Assembly (NCBI GenBank): GCA_041504365.1
Contig: CP167917.1
Coordinates: 1,488,001-1,552,000 of the forward strand
Source: Dryocola sp. LX212
Lineage (GTDB): Bacteria > Pseudomonadota > Gammaproteobacteria > Enterobacterales > Enterobacteriaceae
Direction: 5' to 3'
DNA: 64,000 bases
Shown here: one piece after another, positions 33,011-42,132 of the stretch
Numbering within the stretch: the first letter of the stretch is position 1
Layout of the letters: each line of letters opens with the position of its first letter
Position numbers and translations under genes: made by a program
The notes under the pieces: model-generated
What the model was told of the DNA's origin: nothing
Database searches by the model: none
The model's input: the letters and a program-made list of their open reading frames with translations, nothing else

Positions 33011-34089
33011 ATATTGACCTCAACAGCAAAACCCCGGCATTCAGCATCAGCATAGAGGGAAAGGACGTGACGACGGTGCTGGACCCGCGACTGATGAGCC
33101 TGACGCTGACGGATAACCGGGGATTTGAGGCCGACCAGCTCGATCTGGAGCTGGACGACGCGGACGGGCAGATAATCCTGCCGCGTCGGGGTGCGGTTAT
33201 CACACTGGCGCTGGGCTGGAAAGGTCAGCCGCTTTTCCCGAAAGGGGCGTTTACCGTGGATGAAATTGAACACGCGGGCGCACCTGACCGGCTGACCATC
33301 CGCGCCCGCAGCGCGGATTTCCGCGAAACGCTCAATACCCGTCGTGAAAAGTCCTGGCATCAGACCACCGTAGGGGAGGTGGTAAAAGCTATCGCCGCCC
33401 GGCACAAGCTCAAGATGGCGCTGGGCAAAGACCTGACGGACAGGCCCGTTGACCATCTGGACCAGACCAACGAAAGCGACGCCAGTTTTCTGATGAAGCT
33501 GGCCCGCCAGTCCGGCGCTATTGCCTCAGTGAAAAACGGCAATCTGTTGTTTATCCGGCAGGGGCAGGGCAGAACCGCCAGCGGCAAACCGCTGCCGGTC
33601 ATCACGATCGCCCGAAGCGCAGGTGACGGCCACCGTTTCACCCTGGCAGACCGCGGCGCCTATACGGGAGTGATTGCCAGCTGGCTGCATACGCGGGAGC
33701 CTGCGAAGAAGCAAACCACAAGCGTTAAGCGCCGACGTAAAACCACCGCAACCAAGGAGCCGGAAGCAAAGCAGGGTGATTATCTGGTGGGAACGGATGA
33801 AAACGTGCTGGTTCTGAACCGCACCTATGCCAACCGCAGCAATGCGGAGCGTGCCGCAAAAATGCAGTGGGAACGCCTGCAGCGGGGCGTGGCGTCCTTC
33901 ACTCTGCAGCTGGCAGAAGGACGAGCCGATCTCTATACGGAAATGCCGGTGAAGGTGACAGGGTTCAAACAGCCGATTGATGATGCGGAATGGACCATTA
34001 CCACCCTGACGCATTCCGTCAGTCCGGATAACGGCTTTACGACAAGCCTGGAGCTTGAGGTGAAGATTGATGATCTTGATATGGAATAA
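33007..34089 (+). CDS. D: Tail hub / late control protein D
   Basis: 360 aa; P2 D is 387. GTG start overlaps the U stop. NIDLNSKTPAFSISIEGKDV and DRLTIRARSADFRETLNTRR are typical; C-terminal LQLAEGRADLYTEMPVKVTG includes the stretch duplicated in the left debris. gpD forms the baseplate hub (T4 gp27-like). Confidence 0.94.
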   Translation: MNIDLNSKTPAFSISIEGKDVTTVLDPRLMSLTLTDNRGFEADQLDLELDDADGQIILPRRGAVITLALGWKGQPLFPKGAFTVDEIEHAGAPDRLTIRARSADFRETLNTRREKSWHQTTVGEVVKAIAARHKLKMALGKDLTDRPVDHLDQTNESDASFLMKLARQSGAIASVKNGNLLFIRQGQGRTASGKPLPVITIARSAGDGHRFTLADRGAYTGVIASWLHTREPAKKQTTSVKRRRKTTATKEPEAKQGDYLVGTDENVLVLNRTYANRSNAERAAKMQWERLQRGVASFTLQLAEGRADLYTEMPVKVTGFKQPIDDAEWTITTLTHSVSPDNGFTTSLELEVKIDDLDME

Positions 34090-34178
34090 TTAGTTCACAT
34101 TCCAGAACTTTAAGTTCACATGATGAAATAATAAGGTATGATTATTGCGAATAGTGGAAAAATAGCGAGGGCGTAAAA

Positions 34179-34397
34179 ATGATGAATTGTCCTTTGTGTG
34201 GGAACTCCGCCCACACCCGCAGCAGCTTTCAGGTATCTTCGACGACTAAAGAACGCTATAACCAGTGCCAGAACATAAACTGCAGCCACACCTTTATCAC
34301 GCATGAAACTTTTGTCCGTTCGATTGCCTGTCCGAAAGAAGCCCATGCGGTGCAGCCACATCCTTCCCGTTCAGGTCAGGTAGCTATGTCTCTTTAG
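34179..34397 (+). CDS. ogr: Late transcription activator Ogr (zinc finger)
   Basis: 72 aa; P2 Ogr is 72. Zinc ligands CPLC near residues 4-7 and CQNINC near 30-35; conserved SSTTKERYNQCQNINCSHTF and FITHETFVR. Binds TTGT-N12-ACAA boxes and recruits RNA polymerase to late promoters. It is the last gene before the right attachment site. Confidence 0.96.
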   Translation: MMNCPLCGNSAHTRSSFQVSSTTKERYNQCQNINCSHTFITHETFVRSIACPKEAHAVQPHPSRSGQVAMSL

Positions 34398-34400
34398 GCG

Positions 34401-34420
34401 CTGCCGCCATTTTGTCGCCA
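34401..34420. repeat. 20-bp direct repeat near prophage right end (copy 2)
   Basis: Identical to 1125-1144 and in the same orientation. Lies 58 bp before the right attachment core, just after ogr. Confidence 0.6.
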
Positions 34421-34478
34421 TTGGCTCAGGTAGGATAGGGTAAAGTGCTGATATGAAAGGTTATAAATTTCAGGCAAT

Positions 34479-34489
34479 AAAAAACCCAT
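34479..34489. other. Right attachment core (attR) in the rybB 3' end
   Basis: AAAAAACCCAT, identical to 1020-1030. Prophage sequence lies to its left and rybB to its right. The core supplies the U-tract and the last bases of the terminator stem of rybB, so integration leaves the sRNA complete. Confidence 0.75.
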
Positions 34490-34558
34490 CAACCTTGAAC
34501 CAAAAGAGGCGGGGTTGATGGGCTCCACAAATTGGGGACATCAAAGAAAAGCAGTGGC
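34479..34558 (-). ncRNA. rybB: RybB small RNA
   Basis: The minus strand from 34558 begins GCCACTGCTTTTCTTTGATG, the conserved E. coli/Salmonella RybB 5' seed. The terminator hairpin GGTTGATGGG/CCCATCAACC and U-tract end at 34479. RybB is an Hfq-dependent, sigma-E-induced RNA that represses outer-membrane porin mRNAs. The neighbour ybjL is as in E. coli. The 5' targeting region and the terminator are intact despite prophage insertion. Confidence 0.93.
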
Positions 34559-34564
34559 ATTAAT

Positions 34565-34591
34565 TAAGACTGGCACCTTAGGAAAAAGTTC
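34565..34591 (-). promoter_or_regulatory. Sigma-E promoter of rybB
   Basis: On the minus strand, GAACTT (34586-34591) and TCTTA (34565-34569) are 16 bp apart, with the RybB start 7 bp downstream. The -35 matches sigma-E targets; the -10 differs slightly from TCTGA. Confidence 0.7.
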
Positions 34592-34636
34592 GACCGGTCA
34601 TAAAAAATAATTATTTTTCTTTGTCTGTGGTCTTCG

Positions 34637-36316
34637 TCACATTCCGGGCCATATGATGACAATTAGCGTACCTGCTAAGGTTAACAACACGTTAGCGATG
34701 GCGTAGGTGCCTGCGTAGCCCAGCGCCGGGATGTTGCTGCGGGAGACGTCGCTGATGATTTCCATTGCCGGTGCGCAGGTGCGGGCACCCATCATTGCGC
34801 CGAACAGCAGCGCTCGGTTCATGCGCAGCACGTAGGCCCCGAACAAGAAGCAAATCACTACCGGAATGAGGCTGACGGCCAGCCCGGCAATCAGCATTTG
34901 TCCGCCGACCGCGCCGACGTGGCTGATGCCGCTGCCCGCGCTCAGGCCCACACCTGCCATAAACACCATCAGACCAAACTCTTTCACCATGTTCAGCGCC
35001 CCCTGTGGGATATAGCCGAAAGTCGGGTGGTTAGCTCGCAGGAAGCCCAGCATGATGCCCGCAAACAGTAGCCCCGCCGCGTTGCCCACGCCGAAGCTGA
35101 AGGAGCTGAACTGGAAGGTGATCATGCCGATCATCAGGCCGATAATAAAGAAAGCGCAGAAGGCGAGCAGGTCGGTGATCTGGCTGTGAATCGAGATAAA
35201 GCCGATGCGTTCGGCAACGGTTTTAACACGCCTTGCATCGCCGCTGACCTGAAGCACATCTCCCTTATTCAGCACGATGTTATCGTCGATAGGCATTTCA
35301 ATCTGGCTGCGGATTACGCGGTTCAGGAAGCAGCCGTGGTCCGTCAGCTTGAGCTGTGCCAAGCGACGGCCTACCGCATTGTGGTTCTTAACCACGATCT
35401 CTTCGGTGACGATACGCATATCGAGCAGGTCGCGGTCGAAGACTTCTTTACCGTTGCGGAAGCTCGGGTCAAGGCGTGAGTGAGCATCCGGGTAACCAAC
35501 CAGGGATATCTCATCGCCTTTTTGTAGCACCGCATCACCGTCCGGGTTTGCGAGAATGCCGTTTCGGCGGATACGTTCGATATAGCACCCGGTTTGGCGA
35601 TAGATGCCCAGCTCGCGCAGATTTTTGCCGTCCGCCCAGGCGACCAGTTCGGAGCCAACGCGATACGCGCGGATAATGGGCAGGTAGACCTTACGTGCCG
35701 CATCGGTGTCCAGACCGCGCTCACGGGCAATCTGCTGGGCGCTGGTTTGTAAATCCTGATGCTGGAGCTTCGGCATGTAGCGCGCGCCAATAATCAGGCT
35801 GACCAGGCCAATCAGATAGGTCAGCGCATATCCCAGGCTCAGATGGTCCAGGGAGTCAGCCAGTATCTCTTTCGACATGCCCGAATGGCGAAGCGTGTCT
35901 CCGGCGCCAACGAGCACGGGGGTTGAGGTCATGGATCCGGCGAGCATCCCCGCCGTCAGGCCTATATCCCAGCCGAACAATTTGCCAAAACCAAAGGCCA
36001 GCAGCATGGCGGTACCGACCATCACCAGCGCCAGCATGAGGTAGTTTTTACCGTCGCGGAAAAAGATAGAGAAAAAATTAGGCCCGGCTTCCACACCGAC
36101 GCAGAAAATAAACAGCATAAAGCCCAGGTTAAGGGCGTCGGTGTTGATGGCGAAGTGCTGCTGTCCCAGTAATAAAGAGACTACTAAAACACCAATGGAA
36201 TTACCCAGTTGGATTGAACCAAGGCGTAATTTACCCAGGCACAACCCTAAGGTCAGCACCACAAATAATAACAGGATGTAATTCCCGTTTAACAAATCTG
36301 CGACGTTTATATTCAC
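34637..36316 (-). CDS. ybjL: YbjL, putative antiporter of the AspT/YbjL/YidE family
   Basis: 559 aa; E. coli YbjL is 561. Two blocks of five to six membrane helices (about 1-190 and 380-559) flank a cytosolic region with two TrkA-C/RCK-C-like domains (about 200-370, e.g. [20 protein letters not shown] and [16 protein letters not shown]). Family members exchange amino acids or related anions; the YbjL substrate is not established. The start is uncertain only by a few residues. Confidence 0.93.
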   Translation of the reverse strand: MNINVADLLNGNYILLLFVVLTLGLCLGKLRLGSIQLGNSIGVLVVSLLLGQQHFAINTDALNLGFMLFIFCVGVEAGPNFFSIFFRDGKNYLMLALVMVGTAMLLAFGFGKLFGWDIGLTAGMLAGSMTSTPVLVGAGDTLRHSGMSKEILADSLDHLSLGYALTYLIGLVSLIIGARYMPKLQHQDLQTSAQQIARERGLDTDAARKVYLPIIRAYRVGSELVAWADGKNLRELGIYRQTGCYIERIRRNGILANPDGDAVLQKGDEISLVGYPDAHSRLDPSFRNGKEVFDRDLLDMRIVTEEIVVKNHNAVGRRLAQLKLTDHGCFLNRVIRSQIEMPIDDNIVLNKGDVLQVSGDARRVKTVAERIGFISIHSQITDLLAFCAFFIIGLMIGMITFQFSSFSFGVGNAAGLLFAGIMLGFLRANHPTFGYIPQGALNMVKEFGLMVFMAGVGLSAGSGISHVGAVGGQMLIAGLAVSLIPVVICFLFGAYVLRMNRALLFGAMMGARTCAPAMEIISDVSRSNIPALGYAGTYAIANVLLTLAGTLIVIIWPGM

Positions 36317-36613
36317 GAAGGCTAACTTCTTGTTTACCAGTAAGCTGTTGAAAGAAAGGGTTTTTTGCGCTAAGGTTTTTACTTAAAACGAATTGTAGTC
36401 ATTCTAAACAATCGCCGTGAAATATCACGAACCGCACCCTGACGCTGGCCGCTAGTTTAATCTTTATGAGGTTTAACAGCCAGTAAGAATATTGTGCTTA
36501 TTTGAGCGCGCTTTTTTGGCATGGACTGCCACAGCTTTATCAGACTGGGCTATCTCTGCGCAGCAGAGTTCTACCTGCAAAGGGTTCGATACAGATGACG
36601 GAAAGGAGAGGGT
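36317..36613. other. Divergent ybjL/ybjM control region
   Basis: 297 bp without a gene. AT-rich near 36350-36410 where the ybjL promoter is expected. The ribosome site of ybjM (GGAAAGGAGAGG) is at the right end. No clear operator is recognised. Confidence 0.5.
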
Positions 36614-37003
36614 ATGTACAGGCGTGGCCAACGCGGATTGGGGGTGATCTGCTGCTTTTTACTTTTCATTCTGGTTTTTTTATCGCTGCACCTGCAGGTT
36701 GCGGAGGGCATGATGACTTCCGGCCATCTTCAACTCGGGCTGCTGCTGTTTATCCTGCCCGGTGCGATTGCCAGCTTCATATCTAAACAGGATCAGGTTA
36801 TCGGACCATTGCTAGGGGCGATGCTGGCGTTGCCGCTTTGTCTTGTCATTCTGCATACCTTATTTACCCCGACTCGTTCGTTCTGGCAGGAAGTAGCCTG
36901 GCTATGCGGCGCGGTGTTCTGGACCTCTCTCGGGTCGCTGTGCTTTCTGATGATAAACATGGTGCGCAGGCGACGCGAAGACGAAAAAAAACCGGCTGAG
37001 TAG
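36614..37003 (+). CDS. ybjM: Inner membrane protein YbjM
   Basis: 129 aa with four predicted helices (about 10-29, 38-56, 64-83, 95-112) and a basic, charged C-terminus. E. coli YbjM is 125 aa; function unknown. Its last codons and stop lie inside a terminator hairpin that is duplicated 163 bp downstream (see repeat at 36989-37178). Confidence 0.88.
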   Translation: MYRRGQRGLGVICCFLLFILVFLSLHLQVAEGMMTSGHLQLGLLLFILPGAIASFISKQDQVIGPLLGAMLALPLCLVILHTLFTPTRSFWQEVAWLCGAVFWTSLGSLCFLMINMVRRRREDEKKPAE

Positions 37004-37178
37004 CCGGTTTGATATTGCTGACAAAGAAGGAAAAAGCGTGGTTTTTCCTTCTTTGTGGTAAGCAGGCGAAAATCAATCAATTGATTTTCCTTGTTATTTA
37101 TTCGGTGAAATCTTTTCGAATTCCATTCGTTGTAGATTTGTCATCAGTCTGAAACCGGCTGAGTAGCCGGTTTTTTTT
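36989..37178. repeat. ~140-bp intergenic repeat, copy 1, flanked by duplicated ybjM terminator
   Basis: A ~141-bp element (about 37011-37151) lies between two copies of the hairpin ACCGGCTGAGTAGCCGGT (36991-37008 and 37154-37171). The second hairpin is followed by a run of T. The element has its own perfect 13-bp stem (AAAGAAGGAAAAA, 37022-37034, pairing with 37041-37053) and a second stem GAAAATCAAT/ATTGATTTTC (about 37068-37089). A near-identical element is at 38671-38810. Confidence 0.8.
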
Positions 37179-37189
37179 CTGTCTGAAAC

Positions 37190-37462
37190 TTATTCTGCGT
37201 TCTGGAACAGGTTCAGGTGCTCTTTCGCGTAAGCTTCGAAATCGGTGCAGCCGCCAATGTGCTGCTGATCGAGGAAGATCTGTGGAACGGTTTCCACCGG
37301 CTTACCGACGGTTTTTTCCAGATCGGCTTTGGTGATGCCTTCCGCGTGGATGTCTACGTAGCGGAAGTTGAAGTCGTCACGCTCGGCGGTCAGTTTCTCA
37401 GCCAGCTCTTTAGCACGGACACAATACGGGCAGCCAGGGCGCCCAAAAATAACTGCAAACAT
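37190..37462 (-). CDS. grxA: Glutaredoxin 1
   Basis: Glutathione-dependent disulfide reductase that serves ribonucleotide reductase and OxyR. 90 aa; E. coli Grx1 is 85. Redox motif CPYC at about 12-15 (MFAVIFGRPGCPYC), cis-Pro and GSH-binding region VETVPQIFLDQQHIGGCTDF. Convergent with ybjM. Confidence 0.96.
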   Translation of the reverse strand: MFAVIFGRPGCPYCVRAKELAEKLTAERDDFNFRYVDIHAEGITKADLEKTVGKPVETVPQIFLDQQHIGGCTDFEAYAKEHLNLFQNAE

Positions 37463-37642
37463 GTAATCTCCTCAGTTTTTGTGGCCGAACGAACCGGCGA
37501 ATGGAGACTATAATGCCGATAACCGGGGGGAATGAAAAGAAGGTCCTGCCTCTTAGTTTGATATCCGCAGGCTATAGTAAATCGCGGAGCAAGGTTTTCG
37601 CTGGTGTATACTGATTCGCTAATTGCCTTCGGAGACAAGCAG

Positions 37643-37936
37643 ATGCGTTCATTAGGGGCCTTACCCAGGTCGGTACTGATTCTGGAAGTTTTCGGTATCG
37701 CTTTTTTGTTGTTTTCGTACCTTTCCCTGAACGGATATGTTTCATTGCCCGCACCAATAGGTACAGCCACCGCTGCGATAGTCATGGTATTTTTGGGTGT
37801 TGCGCTGATGATACCGGCGGCGGCGTGTATGGTCTGGGCCATGGCGCAAAACGTTGCGCCGCTGCTGACCAAAGGCCCGGCACCAGAATCGCAATCAGAC
37901 AAGACAAAGGAAAAACGAGATGACGCCGACAATTGA
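37643..37936 (+). CDS. ybjC: YbjC, small membrane protein
   Basis: 97 aa from MRSLGALPRSVLILEVFG; E. coli YbjC is 95. Two hydrophobic segments (about 10-27 and 43-67) and a charged tail. It overlaps nfsA by 17 bp, as in E. coli, where the two are co-transcribed under SoxRS/MarA control. Function unknown. Confidence 0.88.
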   Translation: MRSLGALPRSVLILEVFGIAFLLFSYLSLNGYVSLPAPIGTATAAIVMVFLGVALMIPAAACMVWAMAQNVAPLLTKGPAPESQSDKTKEKRDDADN

Positions 37937-38642
37937 TCTGCTCCGCTCACATCGCTCTATTCGTAAATTTACCGATGAGCCCATCACAGACGAACAGCGT
38001 GCGGCGATTCTCGCCAGCGCCCAGTCGGCTTCCAGCTCCAGCTTTTTGCAGTGCAGCTCTATTATTCGCATTACTGATAAAGCGATGCGCGAGCAGTTTG
38101 TTACCCTGGCAGGTGGACAGCCACACATTGCCCAGGCCGCTGAGTTTTGGGTCTTCTGCGCCGACTTTAACCGTCTGCTACAAATTTGCCCGGATGCGCA
38201 GCTTGGTCTGGCCGAGCAGCTGTTATTAGGCGCGGTAGACACCGCCATCATGGGGCAGAATGCCTTCACCGCTGCGGAATCGCTTGGTCTCGGCGGCGTC
38301 TATATTGGCGGCATTCGTAATAATATTGAGACCGTAACGGAGCTGCTGGGCCTGCCGCAGCACGTGCTGCCGCTGTTCGGCCTGTGCCTGGGCTGGCCGG
38401 TTCAGGATCATAGTGTGAAGCCGCGCATGCCTGCCGCCATGCTGGTTCATGAAAATCACTATCAGCCGGTCGACCCGGACGTGCTGGCCGCGTATGACGA
38501 AGAGATGGCGCAGTATTATCTCTCCCGCGACAGCAACGCGCGCCGCGACACCTGGAGCGACCATATCCGCCGCACGGTGATCAAAGAAAGCCGTCCGTTC
38601 ATTCTGGATTATCTGCACAAGCAGGGGTGGGCAACAAGATAA
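37920..38642 (+). CDS. nfsA: Oxygen-insensitive NADPH nitroreductase NfsA
   Basis: FMN flavoprotein that reduces nitroaromatics by two-electron steps. 240 aa, identical in length to E. coli NfsA. MTPTIDLLRSHRSIRKFTDE, the SSSSFLQCSSIIRI loop (FMN contacts) and the C-terminal FILDYLHKQGW are conserved. Followed by a terminator duplicated around the second intergenic repeat. Confidence 0.96.
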   Translation: MTPTIDLLRSHRSIRKFTDEPITDEQRAAILASAQSASSSSFLQCSSIIRITDKAMREQFVTLAGGQPHIAQAAEFWVFCADFNRLLQICPDAQLGLAEQLLLGAVDTAIMGQNAFTAAESLGLGGVYIGGIRNNIETVTELLGLPQHVLPLFGLCLGWPVQDHSVKPRMPAAMLVHENHYQPVDPDVLAAYDEEMAQYYLSRDSNARRDTWSDHIRRTVIKESRPFILDYLHKQGWATR

Positions 38643-38646
38643 AATA

Positions 38647-38834
38647 AGCGGCGACTTCGGTCGCCGTTTAGATTGCTGACAAAGAAGGAAAAAGCGTGGT
38701 TTTTCCTTCTTTGTGGTTAGCAGCCGAAAATCAATGAATTGATTTTCCTTGTTATCTATTCGGTGAGATCTTTTCGAATTCCATTCGGTTTAGGTTTGTC
38801 ATCAGTCTGAGCGGCGACTTCGGTCGCCTTTTTT
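38647..38834. repeat. ~140-bp intergenic repeat, copy 2, flanked by duplicated nfsA terminator
   Basis: Element at about 38671-38810, roughly 90% identical to copy 1 and in the same orientation. It lies between two copies of GCGGCGACTTCGGTCGCC (38648-38665, 38811-38828). Only the right copy has a six-T tail, so it is probably the working terminator. The flanking hairpin differs from that at copy 1, so the hairpins are local sequence duplicated around the element. The rest of the nfsA-xapA gap holds no gene. Confidence 0.8.
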
Positions 38835-38954
38835 AATTGATACATTTTCGCTATGAATCCGGGGTGCAAACGGTATTGGTGAGGGGCCGCAACCGGTCGG
38901 TATAAAGGTTGTCGTGAAGACAAATTTTAATCCGAGCATGATAAGGAGCCCCTG

Positions 38955-39785
38955 ATGTCGACCACCCTGGACAATTCTCCGTACTACGCCGCAGATATTA
39001 TCCGCTCCCGCATTAACGGCCTGATCCCCCGCGTTGCCTTTATCCTTGGCTCCGGGCTGGGCGAGCTGGCCGATAAGATCGAGCAGCCCGTTGTCTTTCC
39101 TTATGACCAACTGCCGGGCTTTCCGGTAAGCACCGTTCATGGCCACGCGGGCGAGTTGGTTGTCGGCACGCTGGCAGGCGTTCCGGTTGCGTGCATGAAG
39201 GGGCGTGGCCACTTCTATGAAGGGCGAGGCATGTCGGTCATGACCAGCGCTGTACGCACTTTCAAACTGCTGGGCTGCGAAATCCTGTTCTCAACGAATG
39301 CCGCCGGTTCGCTGCGTCCGGACGTCGGGCCTGGCTGCCTTGTGGCACTGAACGACCATATCAATACCATGCCGGGCACGCCGACCGTTGGATTAAACGA
39401 CGACCGGTTCGGCGAACGTTTCTTCTCGCTGGCAAATGCTTATGACGCGGACTATCGCGGCGTACTTCAGCAGGTTGCAAAAGAGCAGGGCTTCCCGCTG
39501 AGCGAGGGGGTGTTCGTCTCTTATCCTGGGCCAAACTTTGAAACCGCGGCGGAAATCCGCATGATGCAAATCATCGGCGGTGACGTAGTGGGCATGTCCG
39601 TTGTGCCGGAGGTGATCAGCGCCCGCCATTGCGGCCTGAAGGTGGTGGCGGTCTCGGCTATCACTAACCTTGCCGAAGGGCTGGGCAGCGTGCAGCTGTC
39701 CCACGCGCAGACGCTGGCAGCTGCGCAGCTCTCCCGTCAGAACTTCATTAATCTAATCTGCGGCTTCCTCGGCAAGCTGGTCTGA
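38955..39785 (+). CDS. xapA: Purine nucleoside phosphorylase, XapA type
   Basis: Phosphorolysis of xanthosine, inosine and guanosine. 276 aa; E. coli XapA is 277. Class II PNP motifs: GSGLGELADKI, the phosphate-binding GRGHFYEG, VNAAG-like STNAAGSLRPDVG, and GMSVVPEVISARHCGLKV. Followed by a xapB-like permease and a xapR-like regulator in the order seen in E. coli, where the cluster lies elsewhere (near 54 min). Confidence 0.92.
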   Translation: MSTTLDNSPYYAADIIRSRINGLIPRVAFILGSGLGELADKIEQPVVFPYDQLPGFPVSTVHGHAGELVVGTLAGVPVACMKGRGHFYEGRGMSVMTSAVRTFKLLGCEILFSTNAAGSLRPDVGPGCLVALNDHINTMPGTPTVGLNDDRFGERFFSLANAYDADYRGVLQQVAKEQGFPLSEGVFVSYPGPNFETAAEIRMMQIIGGDVVGMSVVPEVISARHCGLKVVAVSAITNLAEGLGSVQLSHAQTLAAAQLSRQNFINLICGFLGKLV

Positions 39786-39813
39786 GGGATACCCACCAAA
39801 CCGGATAAAACAC

Positions 39814-41085
39814 ATGGCGATTAACTCCGTGGCGATAAAACCCCGCCTGAAAATCATGTTGTTTTTGCAGTACTTCATCTGGGGTGCCTGGCTGGTGACG
39901 TTGGGCTCTTATATGATCAACACTCTCGGTTTTCACGGGGCGGACGTGGGCATGGTCTACAGCACAAAGGGGCTGGCGGCAGTGCTGATGCCGGGGCTGG
40001 TGGGGATCATTGCCGATAAATGGCTGCCAGCAAACCGAGTGTATGCCCTGTGTCACGCGACGTGTGCGGTGATGCTGGTCTGGGCGGCCAGCGTCAGCCA
40101 GCCGGGGCTGATGTTCTGGATCATGCTCGGCAATGCGATGGCCTTTATGCCGACCATTGCGCTGTCTAACACCATCTCTTACGCCAGCCTGGAAAAGGCG
40201 GGGATGGATACCGTCAGCCAGTTTCCGCCCATCCGCGTCTTTGGCACCGTTGGGTTTATCACCGCGATGTGGGCGGTAAGCCTGCTGCGCCTTGAGCTAA
40301 GTAATATTCAGCTCTATATCGCGGCGGGGGCGTCTGTGGCGCTGGCCCTTTACGCTTTGACGCTGCCTACCACGCCTGTTGCCCGAGGACAGGTATCCCG
40401 CAGCTGGGTGAGACGCCTGGGTCTGGATGCCTTCGTGCTGTTCAGAAATCCCCGTATGGCGGTGTTTTTCCTCTTCGCCATGCTGCTGGGCGCGGTGCTG
40501 CAAATAACTAATACCTTCGGCAATCCGTTCCTGCATGACTTTGCCCGCCAGCCAGAGTTTGCCGATAGCTTCGTGGTGCGCTATCCGTCGATACTGCTTT
40601 CCGTTTCGCAGATGTCGGAAGTGGCGTTTATCCTCACCATTCCCTTCTTCCTGCGTCGTTTTGGCATTAAGCAGGTGATGTTGATGAGCATGGTCGCCTG
40701 GGTGCTGCGTTTTGCGCTCTTTGCCTGGGGTGACCCGTCGGCCATCGGTTTTGTTCTGCTGCTGCTCTCCATGGTGGTGTACGGCTGCGCGTTCGACTTC
40801 TTTAATATCTCCGGTTCGGTGTTCGTGGAGCAGGAGGTGGATTCGCGTATCCGGGCCAGCGCGCAGGGGCTGTTTATGACCATGGTCAACGGCGTAGGGG
40901 CTTATGCGGGTGCGATACTGAGCGGCTAGGTGGTGGATTATTTCACGGTCGGAGGGATCAAAGACTGGACGACGATCTGGCTGGTGTTCGCGGCTTACGC
41001 GCTGGTGCTGGCGGTTATCTTCCACTTTAGCTTCCAGTACCAGCACACGCCTACGCTCAACGCTTCGGCACCGCTCGCACATTAG
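39814..41085 (+). pseudogene. xapB: Nucleoside (xanthosine) permease XapB with in-frame amber stop
   Basis: MFS nucleoside:H+ symporter. Translation from 39814 runs 371 codons and meets TAG at 40927-40929 after GAYAGAILSG. The same frame continues VVDYFTVGGIKDWTTIWLVF and QYQHTPTLNASAPLAH to a stop at 41083-41085, giving about 423 codons, the usual family length (E. coli XapB 418). The missing part is the last transmembrane helix. The codon is probably CAG mutated to TAG (CAG would give SGQVVDYF). Either a recent inactivating mutation, suppressor-dependent expression or a sequencing error. Confidence 0.85.
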
Positions 41086-41151
41086 CCCCGGAGGCGTTGC
41101 ATGCGCGCCGCGGGGTGGTAGCTTATGGGGCGTCCACTAACAAGGAGTCCC

Positions 41152-42084
41152 ATGAACACTTCCCAGCGCGTCTACCGTACGGACCTGAAACTTCTGCGTT
41201 ATTTTCAGGCGGTCGCCGAAGAGCTGCATTTTGGCAAAGCGGCCGTGCGGCTGAACATGTCCCAGCCGCCGCTCAGCTTCCATATCAAGGAGCTGGAGTC
41301 CCAGCTGGGCACGATGCTGTTTATTCGTCACTCCCGCAGCGTGGCGTTAACGCATGCCGGGGAGGTGCTGCTTCAGGAAACCCGGCAGCTGCTGGATAAC
41401 GCGAGTATGGCCTTTGCCCGCGTAGAGCAAATTGGCCGCGGGGAGGGCGGTCGCATTCATCTGGGCATCGTCGGCACCGCTATCTGGGGTGGGCTGCGCC
41501 TTGCACTACAGCGCTTTATCACGGATTACCCGGCCATCGATATACTGTTCCGCGAAAAATCGCCGGGGGACCAGCTGGCCCTGCTGGAGCGTCACGATAT
41601 CGACGCGGGCATCTGGCGCATGGAAACCAGCCCGCCAGGCGGGCTGAAAAGCGAAAAGCTCCACGAAGCCACTTTTATGGTGGCGCTACCAGAGCAGCAT
41701 CCGCTGGCAAAGCAGGCCACCGTAGAGATAGGACAGCTGCGCCACGAAGCTTTTGTCACCATGACGGCAGTCCATTCCGACTGGACGTTTCTGCAGCGGG
41801 AGTGCCGTGAGGCAGGCTTTACGCCGCGTGTGGTGCGTGAAGCGGTGGAGCCGCAAACGGTACTGGCGCTGGTCAGCATCGGACTGGGGCTGACGATTAT
41901 GGCGGACAGCTACGCGCAGATGAACTGGCCCGGCGTTGTGTTTCGCCCGCCCAGTAAGCCGATCCCAGCAGATCTCTATGCCGTCTACGATCCCGGTCAG
42001 CTCACCTCGACAACAAGGCAGCTTATAGACGCGTTAAAGAAATCCCCCGACACGCTGCCCATCGTTGAAAGCGCAGGGCGGTGA
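41152..42084 (+). CDS. xapR: LysR-type regulator, XapR-like
   Basis: 310 aa from ATG 41152 (AAGGAG upstream). N-terminal winged helix-turn-helix (LKLLRYFQAVAEELHFGKAA; then VRLNMSQPPLSFHIKELESQ) and C-terminal effector domain. In E. coli XapR activates xapAB in response to xanthosine, and the gene follows xapB as here. XapR in E. coli is 294 aa. Confidence 0.85.
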   Translation: MNTSQRVYRTDLKLLRYFQAVAEELHFGKAAVRLNMSQPPLSFHIKELESQLGTMLFIRHSRSVALTHAGEVLLQETRQLLDNASMAFARVEQIGRGEGGRIHLGIVGTAIWGGLRLALQRFITDYPAIDILFREKSPGDQLALLERHDIDAGIWRMETSPPGGLKSEKLHEATFMVALPEQHPLAKQATVEIGQLRHEAFVTMTAVHSDWTFLQRECREAGFTPRVVREAVEPQTVLALVSIGLGLTIMADSYAQMNWPGVVFRPPSKPIPADLYAVYDPGQLTSTTRQLIDALKKSPDTLPIVESAGR

Positions 42085-42132
42085 TATGATAGTCGGGCTG
42101 TTATTATCGGTCCGGAAACGCTGAGGTGCAGG

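Noticed and set aside
34479-34558. rybB hairpin as a terminator of ogr/D only
   Set aside because: The conserved RybB seed and a sigma-E promoter on the minus strand show it is the sRNA gene.
36989-38834. Intergenic repeats as ERIC or classical REP elements
   Set aside because: Neither the ERIC core nor the REP palindrome is present; the stems and length differ.
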